A stretch of 64,000 nt of DNA from an uncultured Eubacteriales bacterium (GTDB lineage: Bacteria; Bacillota; Clostridia; Lachnospirales; Lachnospiraceae). Within the stretch, counting starts at the first letter, position 1; each line of letters begins with the position of its first letter. Made by a program: the position numbers and the translations under genes. The notes under the pieces are model-generated. The model was not told where the DNA came from, searched no databases, and saw nothing but the letters and a program-made list of their open reading frames with translations. The stretch spans positions 17,120 through 81,119 of the forward strand of contig ONKP01000004.1 in the NCBI GenBank assembly GCA_900318405.1, read 5' to 3'. Shown here in pieces: positions 42,344 through 51,862 of this stretch.

Positions 42344-43117
42344 TTATCTGCCGGGTGTCAGCCGCACAGAGATTCCGCGCTGCCGCAGATATTCCTTCAG
42401 CGGACGGATCTCCAGCTCTTTGTAGTGAAAAAGCGATGCCGCGAGCGCCGCTTCAGCGCCGCCCTCCGTGAGGGCATCGTAGAAATCCTCTTTTTTGCCT
42501 GCACCACCGGAGGCGATGACCGGTATCCGGACTTCGTCAGAGATCGCTCTTGTGAGCGGAAGATCATAGCCTGCTTTTGTTCCGTCGCAGTCCATACTCG
42601 TGAGAAGGATCTCACCGGCGCCGAGCTCTTCTGCCTTTGCCGCCCATTCCAGCGCATCCAGTCCCGTATCCACGCGTCCGCCGTTCTTGTACACGGTCCA
42701 GCCGTTTCCGTCAGCTCGTTTCTTCGCATCGATCGCAACGACCACGCACTGCCGCCCGAATTTCAGCGCGGCCTCACTGATCAGCTCCGGACGTTCGATG
42801 GCTGACGTGTTGATGGAGATTTTATCAGCGCCCTCCCTGAGGAGCAGCTTGAAATCCTCCACAGTACGGATTCCGCCGCCCACGGTGAACGGGATAAACA
42901 CATTCTCCGCCACGCGCCGCACCATATCCACAACCGTGGCGCGGTGGTCACTCGAAGCCGTAATATCGAGAAAAACAATCTCATCGGCTCCCTCTTTGTC
43001 ATAGGCCTTCGCCGCTTCAACCGGATCACCCGCATCGCGGAGGCTGACGAAATGCACGCCCTTGACAACTCTTCCATCCTTTACATCGAGGCACGGTATG
43101 ATTCTCTTCGTAAACAT
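42344..43117 (-). CDS. hisF: Imidazole glycerol phosphate synthase, cyclase subunit
   Basis: The 257-residue TIM barrel forms imidazole glycerol phosphate from PRFAR and ammonia in histidine synthesis. The N-terminus [20 protein letters not shown] carries catalytic Asp11, and [12 protein letters not shown] carries the second catalytic Asp. The phosphate-binding [13 protein letters not shown] is present. The frame extends upstream to 43192, but the ATG at 43117 has GGAGG embedded in the end of hisH and gives the family's normal start. It lies one base after the hisH stop codon, so the two subunits are made in a fixed ratio. Confidence 0.97.
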   Translation of the reverse strand: MFTKRIIPCLDVKDGRVVKGVHFVSLRDAGDPVEAAKAYDKEGADEIVFLDITASSDHRATVVDMVRRVAENVFIPFTVGGGIRTVEDFKLLLREGADKISINTSAIERPELISEAALKFGRQCVVVAIDAKKRADGNGWTVYKNGGRVDTGLDALEWAAKAEELGAGEILLTSMDCDGTKAGYDLPLTRAISDEVRIPVIASGGAGKKEDFYDALTEGGAEAALAASLFHYKELEIRPLKEYLRQRGISVRLTPGR

Positions 43118-43118
43118 A

Positions 43119-43724
43119 TCATACCTCCGTAAAATTTCTGAGGATCTGCAGACCCGTGTCGGAGCTCTTCTCCGGATGGAACTGCGTCGCAAACACGTTG
43201 CCCTGCTCTACGGATGCGTCAATCGTCACCCCGTATTCCGTCGTGGCTTTGACGATCGCCGGGTCATCCGCTTTCAGATAATAAGAATGTACGAAATATA
43301 CATAGGACTCATCGGGGATTCCGCGGAACAGTCGCCCGTCACCTTGCAGATGGATGGAATTCCATCCCATATGCGGGATCTTCCGCTTTCCGTCGTCCGG
43401 AATTCTGAGCACATGGCCCTTCAGAATACCCAGTCCGGGGACGCCCGGGCTCTCCTCGCTCGATTCAAAAAGCAGCTGCAGACCGAGGCAGATACCGAGG
43501 AACGGCTTTCCCTCCGCGCAGATGTGACGTATCACCTCTGTAAGCCCGTACTGGTTCAGGCGGTTCATACAGTCTCCGAACGCACCTACACCCGGAAGGA
43601 TCACCCGATCTGCCGCTTTGAGCACCTCCGGATCGCGCGTCACAACAGCCGGCTGTCCGATCGACAGCAGCGCCTTTTCCACGCTTCTGATATTGCCCGC
43701 ATCATAATCAATAATCGCGATCAT
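43119..43724 (-). CDS. hisH: Imidazole glycerol phosphate synthase, glutaminase subunit
   Basis: The 201-residue class I glutamine amidotransferase supplies ammonia to HisF. The nucleophile lies in [13 protein letters not shown], and the His-Glu pair in [11 protein letters not shown] completes the triad. The N-terminus [19 protein letters not shown] and MGWNSIHL are conserved HisH features. The ATG follows AGGAG. Only hisH and hisF of the pathway are in this window, so the others must be elsewhere. A TrpR-like regulator gene and a perfect palindrome sit immediately upstream. Confidence 0.97.
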   Translation of the reverse strand: MIAIIDYDAGNIRSVEKALLSIGQPAVVTRDPEVLKAADRVILPGVGAFGDCMNRLNQYGLTEVIRHICAEGKPFLGICLGLQLLFESSEESPGVPGLGILKGHVLRIPDDGKRKIPHMGWNSIHLQGDGRLFRGIPDESYVYFVHSYYLKADDPAIVKATTEYGVTIDASVEQGNVFATQFHPEKSSDTGLQILRNFTEV

Positions 43725-43782
43725 TTATTTTCTCCTGTCAGTTGTTCTTCACTTATCTTTCAACTAAACCGCATACAACTGG

Positions 43783-43814
43783 TACTGTATTAAGCCCGAC
43801 GGCTTAATACAGTA
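43783..43814. promoter_or_regulatory. Perfect 14-bp-arm palindrome between yerC and hisH
   Basis: TACTGTATTAAGCC (43783-43796) and GGCTTAATACAGTA (43801-43814) pair perfectly around four bases. No T-run follows on either strand, so it is not an ordinary terminator. It lies 60 bp before the hisH start codon. Confidence 0.7.
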
Positions 43815-43848
43815 AAACCCGGCCGACAGCAGGTGCTGCCGCCGGGTT
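43814..43848 (-). terminator. Terminator-like hairpin after yerC
   Basis: AACCCGGC pairs with GCCGGGTT, with inner CAGCA/TGCTG pairing (43816-43848). On the minus strand TTTTAC follows. It lies 14 bp past the yerC stop codon and the palindrome comes directly after it. Confidence 0.65.
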
Positions 43849-43861
43849 CCCGAAGTTTTCT

Positions 43862-44173
43862 TTAATCAACAGGTTTTGCTGTTCCTCTTTCAGCCATGCG
43901 CTTCAGGACAAGCTCATAGCCGTCATTCCCATAGATCAGAGACCGGTTCACACGGCTGATCGTCGCTGTTGACGCGCCCGTCCGGCCGGATATTTCCAGG
44001 TATGTCTTCTTATCACGCAGCATCCTTGCCACTTCAAAGCGCTGCGACAGAGACAGAATCTCATTGATGGTACACGCATCTTCAAAAAAAGTATAGCACT
44101 CATCAACACTGTTCAGCGTGAGAATCGCTTCAAAGAGCTGATCGACCGCCTCTGTATGAATATCCTTACTCAT
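43862..44173 (-). CDS. TrpR-like (YerC/YecD family) DNA-binding regulator
   Basis: This 103-residue protein has the Trp repressor fold of the YerC family. After a helical N-terminus (AVDQLFEAILTLNSVDECYTFF), the helix-turn-helix SQRFEVARMLRDKKTYLEIS leads into TGASTATISRVNRSLIYG. The frame stays open to 44227. The second ATG of the ATGATG pair (44173) is seven bases after GGAGG and gives the usual length. Proteins of this group in Firmicutes have been proposed to control histidine biosynthesis; I recall this as HisR in comparative work. Its position directly upstream of hisH supports that here, with the palindrome as the likely site. Confidence 0.88.
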   Translation of the reverse strand: MSKDIHTEAVDQLFEAILTLNSVDECYTFFEDACTINEILSLSQRFEVARMLRDKKTYLEISGRTGASTATISRVNRSLIYGNDGYELVLKRMAERGTAKPVD

Positions 44174-44217
44174 CATCCTACCTCCATACAGGTTTTTCCA
44201 TCGAAAAATCAAGGTCG

Positions 44218-44246
44218 ATTTTACCACGCTAAAACTTTACAGTCAA
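44218..44246 (-). promoter_or_regulatory. Promoter of yerC
   Basis: On the minus strand TTGACT (44241-44246) and TAAAAT (44218-44223) are separated by 17 bases, about 45 bp before the start codon. Confidence 0.72.
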
Positions 44247-44274
44247 GGTGTGCGGGAAGAGGTATCTGTATCAC

Positions 44275-45198
44275 TCAGTCGGGCTGGAAGAACAGATCAG
44301 CTGCCCGGATATCCTCATCGATCTTCGCCTTCAGCTGATCGAGATTTTCAAAGCGTTTCTCGGGACGTCTGAAATCCAGCAGTTCCACACGCGCCTGCTG
44401 TTCATACAGATCAAGGCTGCAGTCAAACAGGTACGTCTCGATCCCCATGTGATTCCCGTCCACCGTAGGCTTTACGCCGATATTGGAAATGCCCTGATAC
44501 AGATGCCCGCCGACAAACGTCTGTGAAAAATAAACGCCATTGGGCGGCAGCATTTTTTCCGGTGCAGGCAACTGGTTGATCGTCGGGAACCCGAGCTTAT
44601 GTCCCAGATGACGGCCATGGACGATCTTTCCATCGATGAAATAGGGATAGCCCAGCAGTTCACGCACCTTGCGGACATTTCCCTTCGCGAGTTCCCCGCG
44701 GATCCAGGTGCTGCTGATGTCCCTGCCGTCATCTTTTTCCTTCGGCACGATGATCGTCTGAAAGCCCGATGCTGGTCCCTGCTGCTGCAGAAAAGCCGGA
44801 GAGCCGCTTCTGTTTTTTCCGAAATGAAAGTCCGTTCCGACCACGACGGCACTGGCATGGAGCTTTTCAACGAGAATGTTGCGCACAAAAGCATCCGCCT
44901 CCATGGACTTCAGCTCCTCTGTGAACGGACACTCGATCAGGATGTCCACATTGAGATCTCGCATGATCTCTGCACGCTCACGGTTCGTGACCAGAAGTTT
45001 CTGTGCCCGCTCGCCCATAAAGACCTGCGGCGCCACATCAAAAGTAAAAACGGCTGTTTTCCAGCCGTTTTCACGCGCGAGTTCATGGATCTTCGCGATC
45101 AGTTTTCTGTGACCCCTGTGCACGCCGTCAAATTTGCCGAGCGTCACAGCCGTTGGCGCATCGCTCACATAGGTTGAAAGATCTCTGACGTAATCCAT
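44275..45198 (-). CDS. ribF: Bifunctional riboflavin kinase/FAD synthetase
   Basis: The 307-residue enzyme makes FMN and FAD. The N-terminal FAD-synthetase domain has GKFDGVHRGHRKL and the ISSTWIRGELAKGNV segment. The C-terminal riboflavin-kinase domain has the GRHLGHKLGFPTINQL loop, PNGVYFSQ and a GVKPTV-type strand. The frame extends to a GTG at 45213. The ATG at 45198 has AGGGG seven bases upstream and fits the family. It is the last gene of the rimP-nusA-infB operon, its usual place in Firmicutes. Confidence 0.96.
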   Translation of the reverse strand: MDYVRDLSTYVSDAPTAVTLGKFDGVHRGHRKLIAKIHELARENGWKTAVFTFDVAPQVFMGERAQKLLVTNRERAEIMRDLNVDILIECPFTEELKSMEADAFVRNILVEKLHASAVVVGTDFHFGKNRSGSPAFLQQQGPASGFQTIIVPKEKDDGRDISSTWIRGELAKGNVRKVRELLGYPYFIDGKIVHGRHLGHKLGFPTINQLPAPEKMLPPNGVYFSQTFVGGHLYQGISNIGVKPTVDGNHMGIETYLFDCSLDLYEQQARVELLDFRRPEKRFENLDQLKAKIDEDIRAADLFFQPD

Positions 45199-45323
45199 TG
45201 TCAATCCCCTCACCCGCGTAATGTATGCAGGATTCCTCTTGTCATTCTGTCGCGATCAAAACCAATCTTACAGATGTCCTCACCCGCGAGGTTCTGTCTT
45301 CTCACCGGCGTGTGGCTGTCAGC

Positions 45324-46451
45324 TTATTCGCGGTACGAGCTCTCCATGATCTCCTGTTCCTTCAGCTCATGCAGAGAGGGCAGCGGCTGCTGTCTGTATT
45401 CCTCCGAGCCGTCGAGATAAGCTTCGTACACCGACTTCCTGCTGTTCTCCTCCGCCGCTTCCTCCGGGTCATAGAAGATCCTGACCGGACAGAACATGCA
45501 TGTCTCCCTGTCATAACTGTACAGACCGATAAAAGTCCCCCTGGAGTCATAGAGACGAACCCGGCCGGGAAAGGGAAGCTCCGTCCGGTCAGATTCCCGT
45601 TTTTCACCGTCTCTGTCCATACTCTGCCGGAGCATATCCTGTATGATCTTTTTTTCCAGGTATCCCTTCATGACATTGCTGACCATGCCTGCCGGAACCT
45701 TGTTGCCGTTATGAGCCAGCCCGTCAGCTACATCGATCGTGGAAAAGGAGGAAAGATCAGAAAAAATCGTATCGACCGGCTTCAGAACGTCTCTGAGACG
45801 CCCTTCCTCTGCGAGCTCACTGATCTTACGGAGCGTCACCGCATCAGCTTCCTTGAATCCGCCGACCTTCGTCCTGATCAGTTTCTCCATACAGCCGCCG
45901 CAGCCCAGTTTTTCCCCGATATCATGACAGAGCGTGCGGATATAGGTTCCTCTCGAGCAGGTGACCCGCATGGTGATCCGCGGCATGCTGCATGAGAGTA
46001 CCCGGATTTCGTAAAAATGAACCGGCCGTGCCTCCCGTTCAACGGTTTTCCCTTCGCGGGCCAGCTCATAGAGCTTCTTTCCGTTGATTTTTCTGGCTGA
46101 ATACATGGGCGGAACCTGCATCTGGTCGCCCTCAAAAGACCGAATGGCCGCAAACACCTCTTCCTCCGAGCACATCACCTCTGCCTGCCGCAGCACGTCG
46201 CCCGTCGTATCCTGTGTGTCAGTATCCAGCCCGAGAAGCATCACCGTCTCGTAGGTTTTTGTCTCATCCGTGAGGAAATCCGCTGCACGCGTTGCTTTTC
46301 CCAGACAGACAGGCAGAACCCCCTCGGCCGCCGGGTCCAGTGTACCTGTGTGGCCGATCTTTTTCTGATGGACGATGCCCCTCAGCTTTGCGACCACATC
46401 ATGACTCGTATATCCCGGCTCCTTATATACATTGATAAATCCATTGATCAT
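45324..46451 (-). CDS. truB: tRNA pseudouridine-55 synthase with a C-terminal extension
   Basis: The 375-residue enzyme makes pseudouridine 55 in the tRNA T-loop. Its N-terminus MINGFINVYKEPGYTSHDVV and the catalytic Asp in HTGTLDPAAEGVLP are intact, as is the CSRGTYIRTLCHDIGEKLG motif. The family usually ends near 290-310 residues. Here roughly 70 extra residues follow, first a PUA-like barrel segment (VRLYDSRGTFIGLYSYDRE) and then an acidic tail rich in Glu. GGAG lies about eight bases before the ATG. It sits between nrnA and ribF. Confidence 0.95.
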   Translation of the reverse strand: MINGFINVYKEPGYTSHDVVAKLRGIVHQKKIGHTGTLDPAAEGVLPVCLGKATRAADFLTDETKTYETVMLLGLDTDTQDTTGDVLRQAEVMCSEEEVFAAIRSFEGDQMQVPPMYSARKINGKKLYELAREGKTVEREARPVHFYEIRVLSCSMPRITMRVTCSRGTYIRTLCHDIGEKLGCGGCMEKLIRTKVGGFKEADAVTLRKISELAEEGRLRDVLKPVDTIFSDLSSFSTIDVADGLAHNGNKVPAGMVSNVMKGYLEKKIIQDMLRQSMDRDGEKRESDRTELPFPGRVRLYDSRGTFIGLYSYDRETCMFCPVRIFYDPEEAAEENSRKSVYEAYLDGSEEYRQQPLPSLHELKEQEIMESSYRE

Positions 46452-46550
46452 GGCAGTATCTCCGAATATACATATATCCCCCGATACATTATCATTCGGA
46501 TGCCAACCCTTCCGCTGTACCGCAGTGACTGACCATCATCCGCCGCAAAG

Positions 46551-46629
46551 GCCTGTCTCCATATCAGGCTTCTTCATCAACGGATGGGATCTTATTCACA
46601 GTGCGCGCCTGTCTTCATGTCAGGCTTCA
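46551..46629. repeat. Duplicated 3' end of nrnA, two similar hairpins
   Basis: GCCTGTCTccATaTCAGGCTTC at 46551 and its near copy at 46607 each form a GCCTG/CAGGC stem. The second overlaps the nrnA stop codon. It may be a duplication past the gene end. Confidence 0.5.
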
Positions 46630-47591
46630 TGCGGCTCATCCAGCGCCTTCTCCAGATAGTACGTCAGGTTGTTGATGACGTCATACTGCGATCCGGTCAT
46701 CGTGCAGCCGGCAGCGCGCACATGACCGCCGCCCTCAAATTTCTGAGCGACCGCACTGACATCGACATAGTCTCTGGAACGCAGGCTCACCTTCCAGACA
46801 GAAGGTTCCTTCTCGTACATGAAAATAGCCACTTCAACACCGATGGTATTTCTCAGCTGGTTGACGATGCCATCCATATCCTTCGGTGTGGCACCGTAAA
46901 AATTCATGTCTTTATTTTTGACGTACCCGATGATCAGCCTTCCGCCAAGAATCAGGATGGATTCCATGACGGTGCGGCCCATGATCTGATTCTGCACATA
47001 GGTCTTCTGATAATAGGTATCGTCGACGATCCGGCTGAACGGAATGCCCTTCTCCATGAGAGCCGCCGCCGTGCGCATCGTGTCAGGCGAGGTGCAGGAA
47101 TACTGGAAAACACCGGTATCATGCACGATGCCCATGTAGAGTGCCTCAGCACATTTTTCCGATACCTTATCCGGATCCATGAAATAATAAACCAGCTCTG
47201 AAGTCGAGCTCATATCCGGATAATTGAACAGCCAGGTGCAGGATTCTCTGTTGGTGATATGGTGGTCAAAGCAGAGCGTCTTTCCCGCAAGCGGGAGCAG
47301 ATCGCTGATCACGCCGATGCGGTCCCGGCTGCTGATATCCACAAGGATGATGAGGTCATAAGGTCTGACCTCATCCAGCGTGAAGCGCACCTTTCCCGCA
47401 TCCTCCAGAAACCTGAATTCATCGCGCATATTTTCCAGAAATACGGTCACGCTGATCCCGGGGAAGTTATCCTTCAGATACAGATACACACCGAGGGCAG
47501 AGCCAACGCAGTCTCCATCGGGATTCACATGGCCTGCGATCGCTATGCTGCTGACTCCTTCCAGATAATCGCCAATATTTCCTAATCTCAT
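46620..47591 (-). CDS. nrnA: DHH-family oligoribonuclease/pAp phosphatase (NrnA-like)
   Basis: The 323-residue protein has the N-terminal DHH domain motifs (GHVNPDGDCVGSALGVYLYL, LVDISSRDR, CFDHHITN) and the C-terminal DHHA1 motif EGGGHVRAAGCTM. NrnA degrades nano-RNA and dephosphorylates 3'-phosphoadenosine 5'-phosphate. All metal ligands are present. The ATG overlaps the rbfA stop by four bases. The position between rbfA and truB is conserved in Firmicutes. Confidence 0.94.
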   Translation of the reverse strand: MRLGNIGDYLEGVSSIAIAGHVNPDGDCVGSALGVYLYLKDNFPGISVTVFLENMRDEFRFLEDAGKVRFTLDEVRPYDLIILVDISSRDRIGVISDLLPLAGKTLCFDHHITNRESCTWLFNYPDMSSTSELVYYFMDPDKVSEKCAEALYMGIVHDTGVFQYSCTSPDTMRTAAALMEKGIPFSRIVDDTYYQKTYVQNQIMGRTVMESILILGGRLIIGYVKNKDMNFYGATPKDMDGIVNQLRNTIGVEVAIFMYEKEPSVWKVSLRSRDYVDVSAVAQKFEGGGHVRAAGCTMTGSQYDVINNLTYYLEKALDEPHEA

Positions 47592-48001
47592 TCGCTTTCC
47601 TCGCGCCCTGTCCTGTCCTCTTCGCTGCTTTCCCCGTGCTTTTTTCTGTCCTCTTCCATGACCTCATCGATTCTGCGGGACATATTCACACCGTATTCGA
47701 TCGATGTGTCCAGACGGAAGATCAGCTCCGGCGTATTGCGGAGGTTCAGGCGCTGCGCCAGCTCATGCCGGATATAACCGGCCGAGCTGCGCAGTCCTTC
47801 CATAGTGTCCTGTTTTGCCTTATCGTCTCCCAGCACACTGACCATGACCTTGCAGGTTTTCAGGTCTGTAGCGACAATGGCCTGCGTAACGCTGGTCATC
47901 ATCGCAATCCTGGGATCCTTGACGTCGGAACGGATGATATTGCTGATCTCTTCCTTCACAGCCTCATTGATCCGGACGTTTTTGATACTGTTTTTTCTCA
48001 T
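47588..48001 (-). CDS. rbfA: 30S ribosome-binding factor A
   Basis: The 137-residue KH-like protein assists late maturation of the small ribosomal subunit. RINEAVKEEISNIIRSDVKD and the region ending in TPELIFRLDTSIEYG are family hallmarks. An acidic C-terminal tail of about 25 residues follows. The ATG overlaps the infB stop codon (ATGA). Confidence 0.96.
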   Translation of the reverse strand: MRKNSIKNVRINEAVKEEISNIIRSDVKDPRIAMMTSVTQAIVATDLKTCKVMVSVLGDDKAKQDTMEGLRSSAGYIRHELAQRLNLRNTPELIFRLDTSIEYGVNMSRRIDEVMEEDRKKHGESSEEDRTGREESE

Positions 48002-51000
48002 CTCGGCACCTCTGCCATGATATAAGCCTCGATGCGGTCGCCCTGCGTGAAGCTGTCAAAGCCTTCTACCACAATACCGCACTCAAAGCCTGCCTTTACT
48101 TCCTTCACATCATCCTTGAAGCGCTTCAGACTGGCGAGCTCACCTTCAAAGAGCTGATCGTCTCCGCGGTATACACGAACCTTGCAGCCACGCTGGATGG
48201 TGCCGTCGAGCACATAGCTTCCGGCGATGTTGCCCACACCCGAAGCCCTGAATAGCTGACGAACTTCCGCGTGTCCGATTACTTTTTCCTCATAGACCGG
48301 CTCGAGCATACCGTTCATGGCAGCTGTGATATCATCGATCGCCTGATAGATGACTCTGTACAGACGGATATCGACCTTCTCTTCATCTGCCAGTGCCTTG
48401 GCCGTCTGATCCGGACGGACATTGAAGCCGATGACGATGGCATTGGAAGCCGCCGCCAGCGATACATCCGATTCGTTGATCGCTCCGACGCCGCCATGGA
48501 TGATCTTGATAACGACCTCATCATTGGAGAGCTTCTCCAGTGACTGCTTCAGCGCCTCAACGGAGCCCTGCACATCAGCCTTGACGATCAGTTCAAGTTC
48601 CTTGACAGAACCATCCTTGATCTGATCAAAAAGTGCATCCAGCGACATTCTGGACTTTGTCTCCTCCAGAAGTGCATTCTTGTGCTCGTTGACGTAGGTC
48701 GCCGCAATATTTTTCGCTTCCTTATCCGTCTCCGTTGCCAGGAGGATCTCGCCGGCATCCGGAACGCCGTTCAGGCCCTGCACCTCAACAGGTACGGACG
48801 GGCCGGCCGAGCGGACGGACTTGCCGTTCTCATCGGTCATGCCGCGGACTTTACCGGACGCGGAACCGCAGGCGATGTAATCGCCGACGTGAAGCGTACC
48901 CTTCTGTACAAGGAGGTTGGCTACCGGGCCCTTGCCCTTGTCCAGCTTTGCCTCGAGCACAAGACCTCTCGCCAGACGGTTCGGATTTGCCTTCAGCTCG
49001 AGGATATCAGCCGTCAGCAGGATGGTATCCAGCAGGTCGTCGATACCCTGACCGGTCTTGGCGGAAACCTCGACCATCTCTGTCTGGCCGCCCCAGTCAG
49101 AGGCAACGAGGCCGTACTCTGTCAGCTCCTGCTTTACTCTGTCAGGATTTGCGCCGGGTTTATCGATCTTGTTGATAGCAACTATGATCTCGACATTGGC
49201 TGCCTTCGCATGGTTGATCGCCTCGACGGTCTGCGGCATAACGCCATCATCCGCTGCTACAACGAGTACGGCGATATCCGTGGAATTCGCACCACGCATA
49301 CGCATGGCCGTGAAAGCTTCATGACCGGGCGTATCGAGGAATGTGATACTGCGGCCATTGATAGAAACGCAGTAGGCACCGATGTTCTGTGTGATACCGC
49401 CGGCCTCGCGCTCTGTCACATGGGAATGACGGATCTTGTCGAGGAGCGAAGTTTTACCATGATCGACATGGCCCATGACGCAGACTACCGGAGGACGCGG
49501 AACCATCTTGCTCTCATCCTCTTCATCCTCCTTGAGCATCTCGGCGATCACATCGACAGCCTCTTCATGCTCGCAGCTGATGTCATAGTTCATGGCGATT
49601 TCTTCCGCCTTGTCGTAGCTCACTTCCTGGTTGACGGTGTACATCTCACCCTTCATGAACAGGTCTTTGACAACAACGGAAGGATTGATCTTCATCTTCT
49701 CAGCCAGCTCACGGATCGTCAGCTTATCGCCGATTTTAATCTCGGTAACCTTCTCTTCCTTCTTCTCATCCTTCTTATGGGTGGGTTTCTGGAGAGCCTT
49801 CGGGATCAGCTGTCTGTTATTATGTCCACCGCTCCTTCGACTGTCGTTGGTGAACTTGTTTCCTCTCAGATCCTCTTTATTCTTATCCTTGTCACGGCTG
49901 CGTGAATCTCTTGTCGGCTTCTTCACCGACACATCCATCGCTGCGCTGCCGCCGCGATGATCACTGTGCATACCCGGACGCCCGCCTGTATGGGATCCAA
50001 AACGATTGCCTGTGCCGGCTTCGTTTCTGCCGGCTCCGAATCCGCCCGGTCTTCCCGGACGTCCGGAAGCAGACATGCGTCCCTGACCCTGTCCCGGTCT
50101 TCCGTTCCGGTCTCCGAAAGGTTTTCTGGGGCCGCGGTCCTGACCGTTTCTGTCGCCGAACCTTCCGCCCTGTGATCTCTCGCCTCCCTGGGTTCTCTCG
50201 CCGCTCTGGCTGCGGGATCTGTCACCGTAGGTACGACTGCCGTTACGGTCACCGAAACGTCCCTGACGGGAAGTGCGGTCTCCGCCTGCCTTCTGCGCTG
50301 CCGGAGCTGCTTCTGTCCGTTTCTCAGTGGCTGCCGTATCCTGATGATTTCCTTTATCTGCAGCAGGAGATGCCTGAGCAGCCTGTGCCTTTGTATCCTG
50401 AGATGCCCCGGCTGTCTGCTCTGCTTTCGCCGCTGCCTCTGCAGCTGCGGGAGCTGCTGTGGAAACGGGCTTCTCTGCCTGTACGGACGGCTCACCTGCC
50501 GGAACCGTGCTTCGCGCTGCTTCTGCTGCAGACGTTGCAGCCTTTGCAGCTGCTTCTTCTGCCTTTGCCTCATCCGTTCTGGCAGCTGCCGCAGCCTCTG
50601 CCTCACGTGTCAGTGCGCTCGCCGGTTTTCTCTCCGGAACATTGCTCACCGGCGGTTTCGGATTTTCATTGCGGATCACGCCGTGCGGACGCGGTCTGTG
50701 GATCAGCGGCACCTTGGCAGCTGAAGCATTGCCGGTCTTGCCGACAGGACGGCCGCCTCTGGTCTCTTCTGCTCTGCCCGCCGTGCTCCGCGTGTCCTTC
50801 GCCGGAGCTGCCGCCTTGCCGCGGTTCTGCTGCGCACCGCCCGGACGATAATTTCTCACTTCTTTACTGGATGCGTTCTGCGGATGGAAAACCATGACGA
50901 ACTTTTTCTTCTTCGGCTTATCCGCCTTCGCCTGCGCATCTTTCCTGGCCGCGTCATTTGCGCCATCCGCTGCCGCTTTTCCAGCTTCCTGACTGCTCTT

Positions 51001-51201
51001 TGCGGCATCACCTGACGAAGCAGCCGTTTTTCCGGCGGCAGCACCGTTCTTCAGTGCGCGGCGAATTTCATCTGCCTGCGCACCATCGATACTGCTCGCT
51101 GCTGTCTTGTCACTGCTTCCCTTTTTCGCGAGGAAATCGAGGATGCTTCTGGATTCCACGCCCAGTTCTTTTGCAAGATCCCTGATTCTCTGATTTGCCA
51201 A
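47998..51201 (-). CDS. infB: Translation initiation factor IF-2, TTG start
   Basis: This 1067-residue GTPase delivers initiator tRNA to the ribosome. The first 50 residues ([20 protein letters not shown]) form the first IF2-N domain. A very long low-complexity region of Ala, Lys, Arg, Gly and Asp (about 50-440) leads to a second IF2-N domain, then the G domain with [23 protein letters not shown] and NKIDKPG, and domains II-IV. The codon before the start is TAA, so translation must begin at the TTG at 51201 or further inside. The N-terminal homology shows that TTG is right. The long linker is common in Lachnospiraceae. Confidence 0.95.
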   Translation of the reverse strand: MANQRIRDLAKELGVESRSILDFLAKKGSSDKTAASSIDGAQADEIRRALKNGAAAGKTAASSGDAAKSSQEAGKAAADGANDAARKDAQAKADKPKKKKFVMVFHPQNASSKEVRNYRPGGAQQNRGKAAAPAKDTRSTAGRAEETRGGRPVGKTGNASAAKVPLIHRPRPHGVIRNENPKPPVSNVPERKPASALTREAEAAAAARTDEAKAEEAAAKAATSAAEAARSTVPAGEPSVQAEKPVSTAAPAAAEAAAKAEQTAGASQDTKAQAAQASPAADKGNHQDTAATEKRTEAAPAAQKAGGDRTSRQGRFGDRNGSRTYGDRSRSQSGERTQGGERSQGGRFGDRNGQDRGPRKPFGDRNGRPGQGQGRMSASGRPGRPGGFGAGRNEAGTGNRFGSHTGGRPGMHSDHRGGSAAMDVSVKKPTRDSRSRDKDKNKEDLRGNKFTNDSRRSGGHNNRQLIPKALQKPTHKKDEKKEEKVTEIKIGDKLTIRELAEKMKINPSVVVKDLFMKGEMYTVNQEVSYDKAEEIAMNYDISCEHEEAVDVIAEMLKEDEEDESKMVPRPPVVCVMGHVDHGKTSLLDKIRHSHVTEREAGGITQNIGAYCVSINGRSITFLDTPGHEAFTAMRMRGANSTDIAVLVVAADDGVMPQTVEAINHAKAANVEIIVAINKIDKPGANPDRVKQELTEYGLVASDWGGQTEMVEVSAKTGQGIDDLLDTILLTADILELKANPNRLARGLVLEAKLDKGKGPVANLLVQKGTLHVGDYIACGSASGKVRGMTDENGKSVRSAGPSVPVEVQGLNGVPDAGEILLATETDKEAKNIAATYVNEHKNALLEETKSRMSLDALFDQIKDGSVKELELIVKADVQGSVEALKQSLEKLSNDEVVIKIIHGGVGAINESDVSLAAASNAIVIGFNVRPDQTAKALADEEKVDIRLYRVIYQAIDDITAAMNGMLEPVYEEKVIGHAEVRQLFRASGVGNIAGSYVLDGTIQRGCKVRVYRGDDQLFEGELASLKRFKDDVKEVKAGFECGIVVEGFDSFTQGDRIEAYIMAEVPR

Positions 51202-51267
51202 TTACAACACCAGCCTTTCTTCCTGCTCACCGGTCCTGCGTCTGTCACAACGCACCGGCCGTGCCAA

Positions 51268-51576
51268 CTATTCTTCTTCCAGATATTTACTCACGGCACC
51301 GGCCAGTCCATCATCCGTAACGGCGAGACAGGATCTATCGCCTGTACCAATGGCATGTCCGAGCTCCGCTTTGGTACGGAAACGAACCGCGGGAACATGA
51401 TGTCCCTCTGCCATATTCATAAACTTCTTTACTGTATTTTCCGAGGCGTCGACGGAAAGGATCAGCAGCTTTGCCCGGCCTCTCCTGATCGCCTGTTCTG
51501 TGGCGTACTCCCCGCTTTCCACCTTACCGGCCCTGCGGGCTATGCCCAGCATGGAGGCTGCTCTCCGGTCATTCAT
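51268..51576 (-). CDS. YlxQ-family L7Ae/L30e-like RNA-binding protein
   Basis: This 102-residue protein of the L7Ae/L30e fold, known as YlxQ in Bacillus, is regularly encoded between rnpM and infB. Features include SMLGIARRAGKVESGEYATE, the KLLILSVDASENT segment and VPAVRFRTKAELGHAIG. The family binds kink-turn RNA, but the exact target is not settled. The ATG at 51576 overlaps the rnpM end by eight bases and follows GGAGG nine bases upstream. A longer frame to 51597 exists and is less likely. Confidence 0.9.
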   Translation of the reverse strand: MNDRRAASMLGIARRAGKVESGEYATEQAIRRGRAKLLILSVDASENTVKKFMNMAEGHHVPAVRFRTKAELGHAIGTGDRSCLAVTDDGLAGAVSKYLEEE

Positions 51577-51841
51577 CCGCGGCGACCTCCTTCTCAAGCT
51601 CCCGGTAAACTTCCTCGGGGATGCTCACGCCCAGCGCTCTCTCCAGTGACCGCGACTTTTCGGCCTTTTTCAGGCAGTCCGTACTCCGGCACAGATAAGC
51701 GCCCCGTCCGTTCTGTCTCCCGCCGGGATCATAAACGATCGTGCCATCGGGTTTTCTCACGACACGCGCAAGCATTTTCTTTTCTTTTTTCTGACGGCAC
51801 CCGACGCATGTGCGTTCAGGCGCCTTTCGGCCTTCACTCAA
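51569..51841 (-). CDS. rnpM: YlxR/RnpM family protein, TTG start
   Basis: The 90-residue DUF448 protein has the signature RTCVGCRQKKEKKMLARVV and RGAYLCRSTDCLKKA. YlxR was recently renamed RnpM because it modulates RNase P in Bacillus, as I recall. The start is TTG (51841) with GGAG eight bases upstream, and there is no in-frame ATG nearby. It lies between nusA (21 bp) and ylxQ (overlap), the conserved order. Confidence 0.92.
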   Translation of the reverse strand: MSEGRKAPERTCVGCRQKKEKKMLARVVRKPDGTIVYDPGGRQNGRGAYLCRSTDCLKKAEKSRSLERALGVSIPEEVYRELEKEVAADE

Positions 51842-51862
51842 TAATTTGTCTCCGTCGGCAGT

